Shown: positions 33,926-46,309, numbered from the stretch's first letter. The stretch: 64,000 nt of DNA from Mycolicibacterium diernhoferi (GCF_019456655.1 NZ_CP080332.1:5208001-5272000); one strand, 5' to 3'. A program made the numbers and translations. The notes: a model not told the origin generated them from the letters alone.

Positions 33926-35476
33926 TCAGGGCGCGCGCAGCGCGTCGGCGGCATTGCCGGCAGTCTTCGCGGACTCCAGCGGGATGCCGGTGCGTGCCGC
34001 GTTGGCCAGCATGTGCTCGATCACGTTCTTGCCCAGCGCCGTCTCACCGGGCAGTTCGATCGGGTAGTCGCCGTCGAAGCATGCCGAGCACAGCCGGGTG
34101 GCCGGCTGTTCGGTGGCCGCGATCATGCCCTGCTGACTGATGTAGCCCAGGGTGTCGGCGCCGATCGCGCGGCGCACACCGTCGAGCATTTCGTCCTCGT
34201 CGGCGGAGTTGCTGGCCGAATTGGCGATCAGCTCGGCCGGGGTGGCGAAGTCGATGCCGTAGAAGCATGGCCACCGCACCGGCGGGGAGGCGATCCGCAC
34301 GTGGACCTCGAGCGCCCCCGCCTCACGCAACATCCGGATCAGCGCCCGCTGGGTGTTGCCGCGCACGATCGAGTCGTCCACGACGATCAGCCGCTTCCCG
34401 CGGATGACCTCTTTGAGCGGGTTCAGCTTCAGCCGGATGCCGAGCTGGCGGATGGTCTGCGAGGGCTGGATGAACGTGCGCCCGACGTAAGCGTTCTTCA
34501 CCAGGCCCTGGCCGAACGGGATACCCGAACCCTGCGCGTACCCGACCGCGGCCGGGGTGCCGGATTCCGGCACGCCGATCACCAGATCGGCGTCGACCGG
34601 GTTCTCGGCGGCCAGTCGCCGGCCGATGTCGACGCGGGTGGCGTGCACCGAGCGGCCGCCGATGACGCTGTCCGGGCGGGCCAGGTAGACGTATTCGAAG
34701 ACGCAGCCCTTGGGCGTCGGGTTCGCGAACCGGGTCGAGCGCACCCCGTCGGCGTCGATGGCCAGCAGCTCGCCGGGCTCGATGTCGCGGACGAAGGAGG
34801 CGCCGACGATGTCGAGGGCGGCGGTCTCGGAGGCGACCACCCAGCCGCGGTCCAGCCGGCCCAGCGACAGCGGGCGCACACCGTGCGGGTCGCGGGCGGC
34901 GTAGAGGGTGTTCTCGTCCATGAACGTCAGGCAGAACGCGCCCCGGACGGTGGGCAGCAGTTCCAGTGCGGCCTGCTCGAGCGTCGAGTCGGCGGCGCCG
35001 TGGGCCAGCAGCGCGCCCAGGATGTCGGAGTCGGTGGTGGCGGTCGGGACGCCGCGGGTCTCGATCAGTCCCTCGTCACGCGCCCGGGTCGCCAGTTCGG
35101 CGGTGTTCACCAGATTGCCGTTGTGCCCCAACGCCACCCCGGTGCCGGCGGCGGTGTTGCGGAAGACCGGCTGGGCGTTCTCCCAGGTGGTCGAGCCGGT
35201 GGTCGAGTAACGGCAGTGCCCGACGGCGACATGTCCGTGCATGGCGGCCAGCGTCTGCTCGTCGAAGACCTGGCTCACCAGGCCGAGATCCTTGAAGACG
35301 AGGATCTGGGAGCCGTCGGCGACCGCGATGCCCGCGGCTTCCTGGCCACGGTGTTGCAGCGCATAAAGGCCGTAGTAGGTGAGCTTGGCCACATCCTCGC
35401 CGGGTGCCCAGACGCCGAAGACGCCACATTCCTCTTTCGGGTCCGTCTCTTCATGTTCGACGGGCGAGAAGGTCAC
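33926..35476 (-). CDS. purF: amidophosphoribosyltransferase PurF
   Basis: A 516-residue enzyme, the first committed step of purine synthesis. A propeptide of about 16 residues precedes the N-terminal nucleophile Cys in KEECGVFGVWAPG. Glutaminase residues follow (QHRGQEAAGIA, GHCRYSTTG, GHNGNLVN). The PRPP loop is RLIVVDDSIVRGNTQRAL. FeS-type cysteines near the C-terminus (CFYGID, LCSACFDG) fit the Bacillus-type enzyme. I chose GTG 35476 (after AGGGAGC); the frame reaches 35551 without a better start. Confidence 0.95.
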   Translation of the reverse strand: MTFSPVEHEETDPKEECGVFGVWAPGEDVAKLTYYGLYALQHRGQEAAGIAVADGSQILVFKDLGLVSQVFDEQTLAAMHGHVAVGHCRYSTTGSTTWENAQPVFRNTAAGTGVALGHNGNLVNTAELATRARDEGLIETRGVPTATTDSDILGALLAHGAADSTLEQAALELLPTVRGAFCLTFMDENTLYAARDPHGVRPLSLGRLDRGWVVASETAALDIVGASFVRDIEPGELLAIDADGVRSTRFANPTPKGCVFEYVYLARPDSVIGGRSVHATRVDIGRRLAAENPVDADLVIGVPESGTPAAVGYAQGSGIPFGQGLVKNAYVGRTFIQPSQTIRQLGIRLKLNPLKEVIRGKRLIVVDDSIVRGNTQRALIRMLREAGALEVHVRIASPPVRWPCFYGIDFATPAELIANSASNSADEDEMLDGVRRAIGADTLGYISQQGMIAATEQPATRLCSACFDGDYPIELPGETALGKNVIEHMLANAARTGIPLESAKTAGNAADALRAP

Positions 35477-35637
35477 GATGGCTGCTCCCTGGGGGCTGGG
35501 GGTGACGCACCCCAGTCTACGGTGCTCCGACCCCGGTAATTCAATACGCAAGCCGGATTTCGTCCTATCTCACACTCCGCGCGATGCCGATTGCGCATGC
35601 CGCGAGCGGCATTTGACACCGGCTGCCATGAGCCGTC

Positions 35638-36027
35638 CTAGGCCCGGCGGTCATCCAGTGTCAGCAACGGAAGCCACTGCGCGATCTCGGGCGCGCGGGA
35701 CCCGGACAGCTGCAGGCCCGGCGCATCGATCCCGATCAGCCCGGTGACCAGCAGCAGCCAGGTGCGCGGATCGGTCTCCACGACATTGGGCGGCGTGCCC
35801 CGGGTGTGTTTGGGGCCGGCGATGCACTGCACCGCGACGAACGGCGGCACCCGCACCTCCACACTCGCGCCCGGCGCCATCGCCGCCAGGGTCCGCGCGG
35901 TCAACCGGACGGCGGCGGCCAGCTCATCACGCGCCGGCTCGGGCCGTGACCCGTCCAGCAGCCAGTCGGCCACCGCGAGCACCGCGGCGCGTGTCTCTGC
36001 CGGATCGGCAGTGCGGCGAGCCATCAT
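35638..36027 (-). CDS. sterol-carrier/SCP2-like conserved actinobacterial protein
   Basis: A 129-residue protein: an Ala-rich helical N-terminus (TRAAVLAVADWLLDGS) then a small alpha/beta domain (SVEVRVPPFVAVQCIAGPKHTRGTPPNVVETD, TWLLLVTGLI). It matches the M. tuberculosis gene Rv0807 beside purF, annotated as a sterol carrier family protein; ligand and role are unknown. Two adjacent ATGs (36027, 36024) can start it. It lies 161 bp upstream of purF on the same strand. Confidence 0.8.
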   Translation of the reverse strand: MMARRTADPAETRAAVLAVADWLLDGSRPEPARDELAAAVRLTARTLAAMAPGASVEVRVPPFVAVQCIAGPKHTRGTPPNVVETDPRTWLLLVTGLIGIDAPGLQLSGSRAPEIAQWLPLLTLDDRRA

Positions 36028-36091
36028 CGGTTTAGTGTCGCAAAGCGACTGTCCCCGACCGGCCGGCACCGCCGTACAAGACGCGGGTGCG

Positions 36092-36438
36092 GTGGCCCCG
36101 GTGCTGCTCACCCTCGGCGCGGTCCTGCTCTACCAGCGGTTCCGTGGCGAATTCGCGGGCCGGGCTGGTGGCGATCCTGGCACCAAGGTGACACTCACCA
36201 TCGTGGCCGAATCCTCCGGGGCCCGGCTGACGCTGCGGGTCGACCCGAGGTATCTGGGCCTCATCCCGGCTGACGCTGCGGGTCGACATCAACGCCAGCA
36301 CCGTGTTCGGCAACAAATACGTCGCGTTGCGGGCGCCGTATAATCCTGTCGCACAACGCTTGTCACCGGGCGGCCGGGTTGCCGGCAGAAGATCCCACCA
36401 TCAACCCGTGACAAGGCGATTCGGCGCCGGGCACCGCG
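36092..36438 (+). pseudogene. decayed mce-family (MlaD) gene fragment
   Basis: Two frames together give Mce-like sequence. Frame one: VLLTLGAVLLYQRFRGEF (membrane anchor), GTKVTLTIVAESSGARLTLRVD. Frame two, +1 shifted: LTLRVDINASTVFGNKYVAL then APYNPVAQRLSPG, matching the conserved Mce stretch ending TVFGNKYVSL. The frames meet at a 23-bp direct repeat (36222-36244 and 36265-36287) whose 43-bp offset breaks the reading frame. No other mce gene is near, and much of the domain is missing. It fills the gap between the SCP-like and Abhydrolase_9 genes. Confidence 0.65.
36222..36287. repeat. 23-bp perfect direct repeat inside the mce remnant
   Basis: CCCGGCTGACGCTGCGGGT plus CGAC occurs at 36222-36244 and at 36265-36287, start to start 43 bp, causing the frameshift. 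It suggests a slippage or repair event during gene decay. Confidence 0.9.
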
Positions 36439-36448
36439 ACGGGGTGGC

Positions 36449-38169
36449 TCAGACGGGCGGCCCGTCGACGCCGGCCTTGGCCTCCAGGTCCGCCCGGATC
36501 CGCTCGGTGTCCTCCGGTGTCCAGCCATCGGGCGGGGCGACGGCCACCCACCCGTCCAGCACGGTGTCGCCGTAGTTGTGCCCGTGCCCCTCGGGCATTC
36601 CGGACGCATTCGTGATGTCGGCGCTGACCTGCCAGAACGTCACGATCGGATACCAGCGCATGGATTCGGTCCGACCGGCGCCGGGCGGCTCCCTGAGCCA
36701 ATCCGGCCGGGAGAACAGCAGATTCGGCGACCACCAGACGATCGGGTCCGAGGCGTGCTGAAGGAACAGCACCCGGGTGCCCGCCCAGTGCGGGGCCGCG
36801 ATCCGCTGCACGTCGGCCGGGCCGGCGGACTGCGAGAAGCGCACCGTGCGCCCGTTGTCGTAGCGGGGTTCGACCTCCCGGGTGCCCGGATCACGACGCA
36901 CCACCAGCCCGCTCCACAACGAACTCTCGTGCGGCGGACCCACCCAGAGCACCCCCGAGAAACCCGACTCGGCGATATCGGGCAACCAACCGAACGCACC
37001 CTGTCCGGCGAAGGAACCCAGACTCTCGCCGTAGAGCGCGAGTTTGGGGCGGTCACCCGCCGGCAGGGCCGACCACCGCTGATGGATACCGTCGATCATC
37101 ATCCGGGCCGCGTCGACGGACTTCTCCCGGTCACCGAGGAACGAAATCCAGCTCGGCAGATACGAGTACTGCATGCCGACCAACGCGGTGTCCCCGTTGT
37201 ACATGGACTCCACCGCCCGGGCGGCCACCGGATTCACCCAGCCCGTGCCGGTCGTCGGGATGATGACGAGCAGTTCGCGATCGAACGCCTCGGTGCGCTC
37301 CAACTCGCTGAGCAAGACCGCCATCCGCGCCGCGTCGGTGTCGGCGGTCTGCAGGCCGGCGTACACCCGGATGGGTTCGCGCGCCGGCCGGCCGTTCAGC
37401 CGGGTCAGTTCGTCGGCGTCCGGCCCGCCCGCCACGAAGTTTCGGCCTTGGTAGCCGAGCGAATCCCAGGGCGCGAATGATGTTGGACTACCTGACTTCT
37501 CGGGCTTCACCGGTTGAGCCACCCCGGCCGCACTGGTCGAGTTCTGCGGTTGGAACACCTGGCTGGCGCCGAGCAGGAAGCCGCGGTAGAGCACCCCGTT
37601 GACGAGCATCACGATCAGCACCGCGGTGACCGCGGTGCCGATGAAGAACGCCACCTCGTTCTGCAGCCGCCACCGCCGGATCAGCATCCGGGCGATCAGT
37701 TTGACCAGGTCCACCAGCACCCGCCACACCGAGATGCAGGCCGCGCCGACCAGAACCGCGATCACCAGGGTGCGCATGTGGCTCAGCGTGTCGGGGCCTT
37801 CGATGCCCATCAGCTCCGAGACCTGGCGCTGCCAGCGGGCGGCCGGGATCATCATCAGGACCGGGACCGTGAGCGCGCCGGCCACCACGACCGCCTTGGC
37901 GATGCGCAGCACCGTGGCGCTCGGCGGCCACCAGGATCGGCCGCGTAACACGAACCGCTGCAGGAACTTACGGATCAGGACGCCGATCCCGTAGCCGATG
38001 GCTCCGTTGATACCACCGATCAGGCCGGCGAACAGCCAGTCCCTCGGCAGCAGGGACGGGGTCAGCGACAGACAGAAGAACAGTGCGCCGAAAGGGATTC
38101 CGACGAAGTCGAGCCGGACCAGACTCCAGGCCCACCGCAGTAGTGGATGCCCGAGCCTGGTCCGATCGA

Positions 38170-38173
<4 letters not shown>
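36449..38173 (-). CDS. Abhydrolase_9-type membrane alpha/beta-hydrolase
   Basis: A 574-residue protein. The N-terminal half has about four to five membrane helices ([95 protein letters not shown]). The C-terminal half is an alpha/beta hydrolase with the nucleophile elbow [11 protein letters not shown] and DPIVWW and GHGHNYGD for the acid and His. Substrate unknown; possibly an envelope lipid esterase. The GTG start overlaps the purL stop by 4 nt, so it is coupled to purine synthesis only by position. Confidence 0.87.
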
Positions 38174-40464
<2,291 letters not shown>

Positions 40465-40532
40465 GCAGACAGTCTAAGCGGGCCCGCAAAACGGATCCGA
40501 CCAGCTGGCAGGGTGCGCTGGGTCACCCCCGT

Positions 40533-40874
40533 TCAGGAGACGCAGAACGCGTTGCCTTCCGGGTCGGCGAGCACCACCCATTCGAACTCGGGGCCGAAGC
40601 TGTTGCGTGCGGTCTCCGTCGCGCCCAGGCCGACCAGCCGGGCGACCTCGGCCTCCTTGTCCTCGGCGTGCAGGTCCACGTGCACCTTGTTCTTGCCGGG
40701 CGTCGGGTCGGGTACCCGTTGGAAACCCAGCGTGGGACGGCCTTCGCTGCTCAGCATCACGAATTCCCCTGGTGCCACGGCGTTCAGGTCGCCGCCGATC
40801 GCCTCGGTCCACCATGCGCCGAGCGCGTCGGGGTCCACGCAGTCGAACGTGATCATCTCGATTCGAAGAGTCAT
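40533..40874 (-). CDS. glyoxalase/VOC-fold protein
   Basis: A 113-residue protein with a bleomycin-resistance/glyoxalase beta-alpha-beta-beta-beta fold: IEMITFDCVDPDALGAWWTEAIGG, LGFQRVPDPTPGKNKVHVDLHAED, EWVVLADPEGNAFCVS. The last motif is the usual VOC ending with a metal-site Glu/Gln region. A homologue lies at the same place in M. tuberculosis (Rv0801). The substrate is unknown. Confidence 0.88.
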   Translation of the reverse strand: MTLRIEMITFDCVDPDALGAWWTEAIGGDLNAVAPGEFVMLSSEGRPTLGFQRVPDPTPGKNKVHVDLHAEDKEAEVARLVGLGATETARNSFGPEFEWVVLADPEGNAFCVS

Positions 40875-40950
40875 GGTCCGAGATTAGGACAGCCGGGCAA
40901 CCACCTCAGGGGTAATTGATGCCACGACCGCCCCGTCGCAGGGTGGGGTC

Positions 40951-41331
40951 ATGACCAACACACACACCGCACCCAAGTTCACCGCCGAGGCGTGGGCCGC
41001 GTTCTGGGCCGCCCCCGACCCGTCCCACATCGGCGGGCTGCTCGCCGAGGGCATCGTCGGGCACTGGCCCGGGGACCCGAAACCGGCCCGCGGCCGCGCG
41101 GACTACCTCGCCAAGATCGCCGGGGTCGTCGAGGCCCTGCCCGATCTGCGGCTGCAGTTGGTGGACAGCGCCACCGTCGCCGGCGACACCGACGGCGAGG
41201 AGCTGATCTTCCTGCACTACACCGGCACCGCCGCCGACGGCGCGGTCACCATCCGGGGGATGGACCGGGTGCGTACCCGGGACGGCATCGTGGTGGAGAA
41301 CGTGATCCGGTACGACCTCAGCGAGCTCTAG
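40951..41331 (+). CDS. SnoaL/NTF2-like small protein
   Basis: A 126-residue cone-shaped NTF2 fold: [33 protein letters not shown] (helices and first strand), then [39 protein letters not shown], the family's sheet ending in a polar pocket. Such proteins act as isomerases or bind small polyketide or steroid ligands. Convergent with pepC; the two stop codons share CTAG (41328-41331). Confidence 0.83.
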   Translation: MTNTHTAPKFTAEAWAAFWAAPDPSHIGGLLAEGIVGHWPGDPKPARGRADYLAKIAGVVEALPDLRLQLVDSATVAGDTDGEELIFLHYTGTAADGAVTIRGMDRVRTRDGIVVENVIRYDLSEL

Positions 41332-42581
41332 CCACCGGGTGTGAGGAACGCCTGCAGCGCCGCCGAGTAGGCGGCGACATCGTGCGCACCCATCACCTCT
41401 CGCGCGGAGTGCATGGCCAGCTGCGCCGCACCCACGTCCACGGTCGGGATGCCGGTGCCCGCGGCGGTCATCGGGCCGATGGTGGACCCGCAGGGCAGAT
41501 CGGCGCGGTGCTCGTAGCGCTGCAGCGGCACCCCGGCCTGGCGGCAGGCCAGCGCGAACGCCGCCGCGGTCCGCCCGTCGGTGGCGTAGCGCAGATTGGG
41601 TTGCACCTTGAGCACCGGGCCGCCGTTGACCTGGATCTGATGGCCGGGCTCGTGCCGCTCCGGGTAGTTCGGGTGGGTGGCGTGGGCCATGTCGCCGGAG
41701 GCCACCATCGAGGTCGACAGCCGGCGCAGGAAATCCTCCCGGTTGCCGCCGGCCGCCAGCGTGATGCGTTCCAGCACGGTCAGCAGCAGGTCGGACTGGG
41801 CGCCGTGATCGGACTGCGAACCGACCTCCTCGTGGTCGAACAGCGCCAGCACCGGGACCTGGCCGGTCGGGCGTGCGGCCAGCAGCGCCTCCAGCCCGGC
41901 ATAGCAGGTGGCCTGGTTGTCCAGCCGCGGCGCGCTGACGAAGTCGCCGTCGACACCGGTGACCGCGGACGGGGTGAGGTCGTGGGTCATCAGGTCGAAG
42001 CCGAGCACATCGCGCTCGGGCACCCCGGCCCGTTCGGCGACGTAACCGAGGAAGGACCGCTGCTCCCCCACGCCCCAGACCGCGTTGACGTGGCGCTGCG
42101 GGTCCGGGCTGACGCCCTTGCGGTCGTCGGACAGGTGGATGGCCAACTGCGGGACCCGCAGGATCGGGTCGTCGATGCGGACGAGTTGATGGCTGATGGA
42201 GCCGCCGGCGGCCACCGAGAGCCGGCCGCTGATCCCCAGATCGCGGTCCAGCCAGGAGTTCAGCCAGGCCCCGCCGTAGGGCTGCAGGGCCACCACCTGC
42301 CAACCCGCGACGACGCGGTCCGGATGCTGTTTGACCCGCAGGTTGGGGCTGTCGGTGTGCGCGCCCACGATCCGGAAGGGCACATCCCCCGCGGTGCCGT
42401 CCCAGGCGACCAGGGAGCCGGCGCGGACGGTGAAGAACCTGCCCGAGGACGGCCAGGCGTCCGCTTCCGACAGTTCGGTGTAGCCCGCCGCGGTGAGCCG
42501 CTGCGCCGCGGTGGCGCACACATGGAACGGCGACGGGGAGGCGTCGATGAACTCACACAGACTCTGGGGGCTAGCGGCCAT
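41328..42581 (-). CDS. pepC: M18 family aminopeptidase (aspartyl aminopeptidase-like)
   Basis: A 417-residue zinc aminopeptidase. M18 metal and catalytic residues are in [11 protein letters not shown] (His, Asp), [12 protein letters not shown] (Asp), [16 protein letters not shown] (Glu-Glu) and [12 protein letters not shown] (His). It forms large tetrahedral dodecamers in relatives and trims acidic N-terminal residues. The start at 42581 gives the usual length; the frame reaches 42878 without homology. Homologue of Rv0800. Divergent from the DyP gene. Confidence 0.92.
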   Translation of the reverse strand: MAASPQSLCEFIDASPSPFHVCATAAQRLTAAGYTELSEADAWPSSGRFFTVRAGSLVAWDGTAGDVPFRIVGAHTDSPNLRVKQHPDRVVAGWQVVALQPYGGAWLNSWLDRDLGISGRLSVAAGGSISHQLVRIDDPILRVPQLAIHLSDDRKGVSPDPQRHVNAVWGVGEQRSFLGYVAERAGVPERDVLGFDLMTHDLTPSAVTGVDGDFVSAPRLDNQATCYAGLEALLAARPTGQVPVLALFDHEEVGSQSDHGAQSDLLLTVLERITLAAGGNREDFLRRLSTSMVASGDMAHATHPNYPERHEPGHQIQVNGGPVLKVQPNLRYATDGRTAAAFALACRQAGVPLQRYEHRADLPCGSTIGPMTAAGTGIPTVDVGAAQLAMHSAREVMGAHDVAAYSAALQAFLTPGG

Positions 42582-42619
42582 CTTTCCATCTTGACCTGCG
42601 AATCCGTTGCCCGTGCCGC

Positions 42620-42625
42620 TAGGGT
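42620..42625 (+). promoter_or_regulatory. -10 box TAGGGT for the DyP-encapsulin operon
   Basis: TAGGGT fits TANNNT and ends 8 nt before the GTG at 42634, so a leaderless or near-leaderless transcript is expected. Confidence 0.5.
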
Positions 42626-42633
42626 CTGCATCT

Positions 42634-43644
42634 GTGACCGGTCCGGTGCCCCAGCAGGTGGTCGACCCGTTGACCGCTGCCGCAATTTTCCTGGTGGCGA
42701 CCATCGACGGCGGTGGCGAGCAGGCCGTGCACGACGCGTTACCCGACATCGCAGGATTGGTCAGCGCCATCGGGTTTCGCGACCCGTCCAAGAAGCTGTC
42801 GGTGGTGACCGCGATCGGCTCGGACGCCTGGGACCGGTTGTTCGACGGGCCCCGCCCGGCCGAGTTGCATCCGTTCATCCCGCTGGACGGGCCGGTGCAT
42901 CACGCGCCGGCCACCCCCGGAGATCTGCTGTTCCACATCCGCGCCGAGACCATGGACGTCTGCTTCGAGTTGGCCGGGCGGTTGATGGAGGCCATGGACG
43001 GGGCGGTCACCGTGGTCGACGAGGTGCACGGGTTCAACTATTTCGACAACCGGGATCTGCTCGGTTTCGTCGACGGCACCGAGAACCCGAACGGGCAGGC
43101 GGCGTTGAACGCCACCGTCATCGGCGCCGAGGACCCGGACTTCGCCGGCGGCTGCTACGTGCACATCCAGCGGTACGTGCACGACATGTCGTCGTGGCGT
43201 TCGTTGTCCGTCGACGAGCAGCAGAACGTGATCGGGCGCACCAAGTTCGACGACATCGAGATGGATGACGATGTGAAGCCCGCGAATTCGCACATCGCGC
43301 TGAACGTCATCACCGATGCCGACGGCAACGAGCTGAAGATCGTGCGCCGCAACATGCCCTACGGCAGCGTCGGCAACGGCGAATACGGCACCTACTTCAT
43401 CGGCTATTCGCGCACGCCCGGGGTGACCGAGCAGATGCTGGCCAACATGTTCATCGGCAGCCCGCCCGGAAACACCGACCGCATCCTGGATTTCTCCATC
43501 GCCGTCACCGGCGGCATGTTCTTCGTCCCCACCGTCGACTTCCTCGACGACCCGGCGCCGCTGCCCGCACCGGCCGCCGGTGGGAAGGTTCGGGTGCCCG
43601 ACCAGTCCCTGGCGATCGGCAGTTTGAAAGGAATTCCGCAATGA
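42634..43644 (+). CDS. DyP-type haem peroxidase, encapsulin cargo
   Basis: A 336-residue dye-decolourising peroxidase (type B). The distal motif GFVDG (144-148) holds Asp147, with the conserved downstream RRNMPYG containing the distal arginine. His220 (NSHIALN) is the proximal haem ligand. The C-terminal tail [16 protein letters not shown] is a typical encapsulin-targeting peptide, connected by a Pro/Ala-rich linker. The gene overlaps the encapsulin gene by 4 nt, so enzyme and shell are made together. Homologue of Rv0799c, protecting against peroxide in acidic compartments. Confidence 0.95.
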   Translation: MTGPVPQQVVDPLTAAAIFLVATIDGGGEQAVHDALPDIAGLVSAIGFRDPSKKLSVVTAIGSDAWDRLFDGPRPAELHPFIPLDGPVHHAPATPGDLLFHIRAETMDVCFELAGRLMEAMDGAVTVVDEVHGFNYFDNRDLLGFVDGTENPNGQAALNATVIGAEDPDFAGGCYVHIQRYVHDMSSWRSLSVDEQQNVIGRTKFDDIEMDDDVKPANSHIALNVITDADGNELKIVRRNMPYGSVGNGEYGTYFIGYSRTPGVTEQMLANMFIGSPPGNTDRILDFSIAVTGGMFFVPTVDFLDDPAPLPAPAAGGKVRVPDQSLAIGSLKGIPQ

Positions 43645-44438
43645 ACAACCTCTACCGCGAACTCGCCCCGATCACCGATGCGGCCTGGGCCGAGATCGAG
43701 CAGGAGGCCAGCCGGACCTTCAAGCGGCACATCGCCGGCCGGCGGGTGGTCGACGTCAGCGATCCCAGCGGCCCGGTGACCGCGGCGGTCAGCACCGGTC
43801 ATCTGGTCGATGTGACACCGCCCGGTGAGGGGGTGGTGGCGCATCTGCGGGAGGCCCGCCCGCTGGTGCAGCTGCGGGTGCCGTTCACGGTGGGGCGCCG
43901 CGATGTCGACGATGTGGAACGCGGTTCGCAGGATTCGGACTGGGATCCGGTGAAGGACGCGGCCAAGAAGCTGGCCTTCGCCGAGGACCGGGCGATCTTC
44001 GAGGGTTACCCGTCGGCGTCCATCGAGGGCATCCGCAAGTCGAGTTCCAATCCGGCGCTGGCGCTGCCGGAGGATCCGCGCGACTACCCGGATGTGATCG
44101 CCCAGGCGCTGTCGGAACTGCGGCTCGCGGGCGTGGACGGGCCGTACTCGGTGCTGCTGTCGGCCGACGCCTACACCCTGGTCAGTGAGACCACCGCGCA
44201 CGGCTACCCGCTGCGCGAACACCTCAACCGGCTGGTCGACGGGGAGATCATCTGGGCGCCGGCCATCGACGGTGCGTTCGTATTGTCCACCCGTGGAGGC
44301 GATTTCGATCTTCAGCTGGGCACCGACGTATCGATCGGGTACCTGTCCCACGACGCGCAGAGCATCCAGCTCTATCTGCAGGAGACGTTCACGTTCCTGG
44401 CCTACACCGCCGAGGCGTCGGTCGCGCTGACCCGCTGA
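43641..44438 (+). CDS. encapsulin shell protein (Cfp29)
   Basis: A 265-residue HK97-fold shell protein that self-assembles into a protein nanocompartment. It begins [39 protein letters not shown], the typical N-arm with the cargo-binding pocket, and has the E-loop region (VTAAVSTGHLVDVTPPGEGV) and ending YLQETFTFLAYTAEASVALTR. The ATG overlaps the DyP stop (ATGA). M. tuberculosis Cfp29 (Rv0798c) is the homologue and packages DyP. Confidence 0.96.
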   Translation: MNNLYRELAPITDAAWAEIEQEASRTFKRHIAGRRVVDVSDPSGPVTAAVSTGHLVDVTPPGEGVVAHLREARPLVQLRVPFTVGRRDVDDVERGSQDSDWDPVKDAAKKLAFAEDRAIFEGYPSASIEGIRKSSSNPALALPEDPRDYPDVIAQALSELRLAGVDGPYSVLLSADAYTLVSETTAHGYPLREHLNRLVDGEIIWAPAIDGAFVLSTRGGDFDLQLGTDVSIGYLSHDAQSIQLYLQETFTFLAYTAEASVALTR

Positions 44439-44459
44439 CGCTTGCTGCATCTGCATGAC

Positions 44460-45344
44460 CTAATCCCGGGGTAGGAAGATCCGCTGCACGAGTCTCGCGA
44501 GTCGTTGCCGGGGTGGCCGCATGGCGATAAGCCTCGCCGACTCCGACAGGAGCCCCAGGTTGAAGGCGAAGATACGAAGAGTCCTGCGGCGCGCGATGCC
44601 GGCGGCCCATGCGAGGCCCCAGATGAACGACTGCAGGCTGACGCAGGCTACGACGACCCGTAGGTAGCTCGGCCGGAATTTGCCGATCAGCCTGGCCTCC
44701 CCCTTGCCGTAGTTGAGGTGCTGGGTGAAGGCGTTGTGCGGTTCGGCGTGCTGGACCTTCGACACGACGGCCCCCTCCACGAAGGTCAACCGGTAGCCCG
44801 CGTCGGCGAGACGCCAATAGAAATCGACCTCATCGGCCCCGCCCATGAACTCCTCATCGAAGCCGCCGATGCGGTCAAAAGCTTCCCGAGTGAACCCGCA
44901 GTTAGTTCCGTTAGCAAATAGATTCCGACGATACAAAGACGGAAACAATTGGCGCGACTTCACGAGAATAGTTCCATCTTCAAGAATGCGGTCCAACCCC
45001 CCGCCCACCGCGTCGGCGCCGCCGGCAAATGCTCGATAGTGAGCCTCGAGCCAACCGTCATGGACGATGTCGTCACCGTCCGTCAGAAGGATGAAGCGCC
45101 CCCTCGACGCCTCGACCCCCACATTGCGCCCGACGTTCACACCAGGGCGACGACCAGCGTCAACCACGCGGATGCGCGGGTCTGCGTAGCTATGCGCAAG
45201 CGCCACAGTGCCATCGGTGGAGCCATTGTCGGCGACGACAATTTCAAACTCGGCGGGAGACTCCTGCGCGAGTAGGGCGTCGAGTTGCCGACCGAGTGTC
45301 GGTGCGGCATTCCGGCATGGGATAACCACGGAAATGTCCACCAT
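44460..45344 (-). CDS. family 2 glycosyltransferase, low-GC insert
   Basis: A 294-residue GT-A fold enzyme. Nucleotide-sugar start VDISVVIPCRNAAPTLGRQLDALLAQ, DNGSTDGT near residue 41, metal-binding TDGDD near 90, acceptor region GGADEVDFYWRLADAGYRL (ED-like base) and a C-terminal helix that may touch the membrane. It could build a cell-surface glycan or glycolipid. The local GC, especially 44840-45600, is clearly below the flanking genes, indicating recent acquisition. A TATACT -10 lies 6 nt before the ATG. Confidence 0.85.
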   Translation of the reverse strand: MVDISVVIPCRNAAPTLGRQLDALLAQESPAEFEIVVADNGSTDGTVALAHSYADPRIRVVDAGRRPGVNVGRNVGVEASRGRFILLTDGDDIVHDGWLEAHYRAFAGGADAVGGGLDRILEDGTILVKSRQLFPSLYRRNLFANGTNCGFTREAFDRIGGFDEEFMGGADEVDFYWRLADAGYRLTFVEGAVVSKVQHAEPHNAFTQHLNYGKGEARLIGKFRPSYLRVVVACVSLQSFIWGLAWAAGIARRRTLRIFAFNLGLLSESARLIAMRPPRQRLARLVQRIFLPRD

Positions 45345-45350
45345 TGAGGC

Positions 45351-45356
45351 AGTATA
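45351..45356 (-). promoter_or_regulatory. -10 box TATACT for a leaderless glycosyltransferase
   Basis: On the minus strand TATACT fits TANNNT and sits 6 nt before the ATG at 45344, predicting a leaderless mRNA. Confidence 0.55.
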
Positions 45357-45634
45357 TGTGCACCAACTCGACGTCGCCACACAGATGTAGCAAACTGTGA
45401 TCGCGAGCGATATGCGTGAAAAGAAACCCCCCGCTCAATGCGGAGATCTCGCTGGAGAATGCGGAGTCTTCCATCCACCCGTCGAGGCGCTCATCGAGCT
45501 TTCCCGGACCGGTTCTTGGCATCTCGTATCGATCCCACTTGTCCGAGGTGCCCACCGACCCTGCGGACGGCCGATTCGTCGTCGAACGGGGTAGACCGTC
45601 TGCCGCGGTGCCGGCCGGTACGGTCCTGATCGGC
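45357..45634. other. low-GC region upstream of the glycosyltransferase
   Basis: About 280 bp with no gene I can support. It has low GC and a partial repeat of AATGCGGAG. Frames crossing it on the minus strand (DSAFSSEISALSGGFLFTH...) have no recognised family, so it may be residue of a larger acquired segment. purQ ends at 45635. Confidence 0.45.
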
Positions 45635-46309
45635 TCAGGCGGTCAGCACCGCGTCCAGTGCGGAGTAGAACAGTCCCAGCCCGTCATCGGAGGGGCCGGT
45701 CAGCGGCTCGGTGGCGTGCTCGGGGTGCGGCATCAGCCCGACGACCCGGCCGTCGGCCGAGCTCACGCCCGCGATGCCGCGCATCGAGCCGTTGAGGTTC
45801 TCCCGGTAGCGGAACACCACGCGGCCCTCGCCCTCGAGCTCGTCGAGCACCGATTCGGCGGCCACGTAACGGCCCTCGCCCGACTTCAGCGGCACCAACA
45901 GGTCGGCGCCTTCCTCGTAGCGGGTGGTCCAGGCGGTCTTGTTCGACGCCACCTCCAGCCAGACATCGCGGCAGATGAAGTGCAGTCCCTCGTTGCGGGT
46001 CAGCGCACCGGGCAGCAGCCCGGCCTCGCACAGCACCTGAAAGCCGTTGCAGATGCCCAACACCGGCAGCCCGCCCTTGGCGGCATCGACGACCGAACGC
46101 ATCACCGGCGCGAAGCTGGCAATGGCACCGGCGCGCAGGTAGTCGCCGTAGGAGAAGCCGCCGGGAACCACCACGGCGTCCACGTTCTTGAGGTCGGCGT
46201 CGGCGTGCCACAGGCTGACGGCCTCGCCGCCGGCCAGCCGCACCGCCCGGGCGGCGTCGACGTCGTCGAGCGTGCCGGGGAAGGTGATGACCCCTACGCG
46301 CCCTGTCAC
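45635..46309 (-). CDS. purQ: phosphoribosylformylglycinamidine synthase subunit PurQ
   Basis: A 224-residue class I glutamine amidotransferase, the ammonia-supplying subunit of the three-part FGAM synthase. The catalytic Cys87 lies in [10 protein letters not shown], and the His-Glu pair lies in MPHPEHATE near 194. [11 protein letters not shown] at the start is typical. The GTG at 46309 overlaps the purS stop by 4 nt, and PurL is encoded about 5.2 kb away on the same strand. Confidence 0.95.
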   Translation of the reverse strand: MTGRVGVITFPGTLDDVDAARAVRLAGGEAVSLWHADADLKNVDAVVVPGGFSYGDYLRAGAIASFAPVMRSVVDAAKGGLPVLGICNGFQVLCEAGLLPGALTRNEGLHFICRDVWLEVASNKTAWTTRYEEGADLLVPLKSGEGRYVAAESVLDELEGEGRVVFRYRENLNGSMRGIAGVSSADGRVVGLMPHPEHATEPLTGPSDDGLGLFYSALDAVLTA

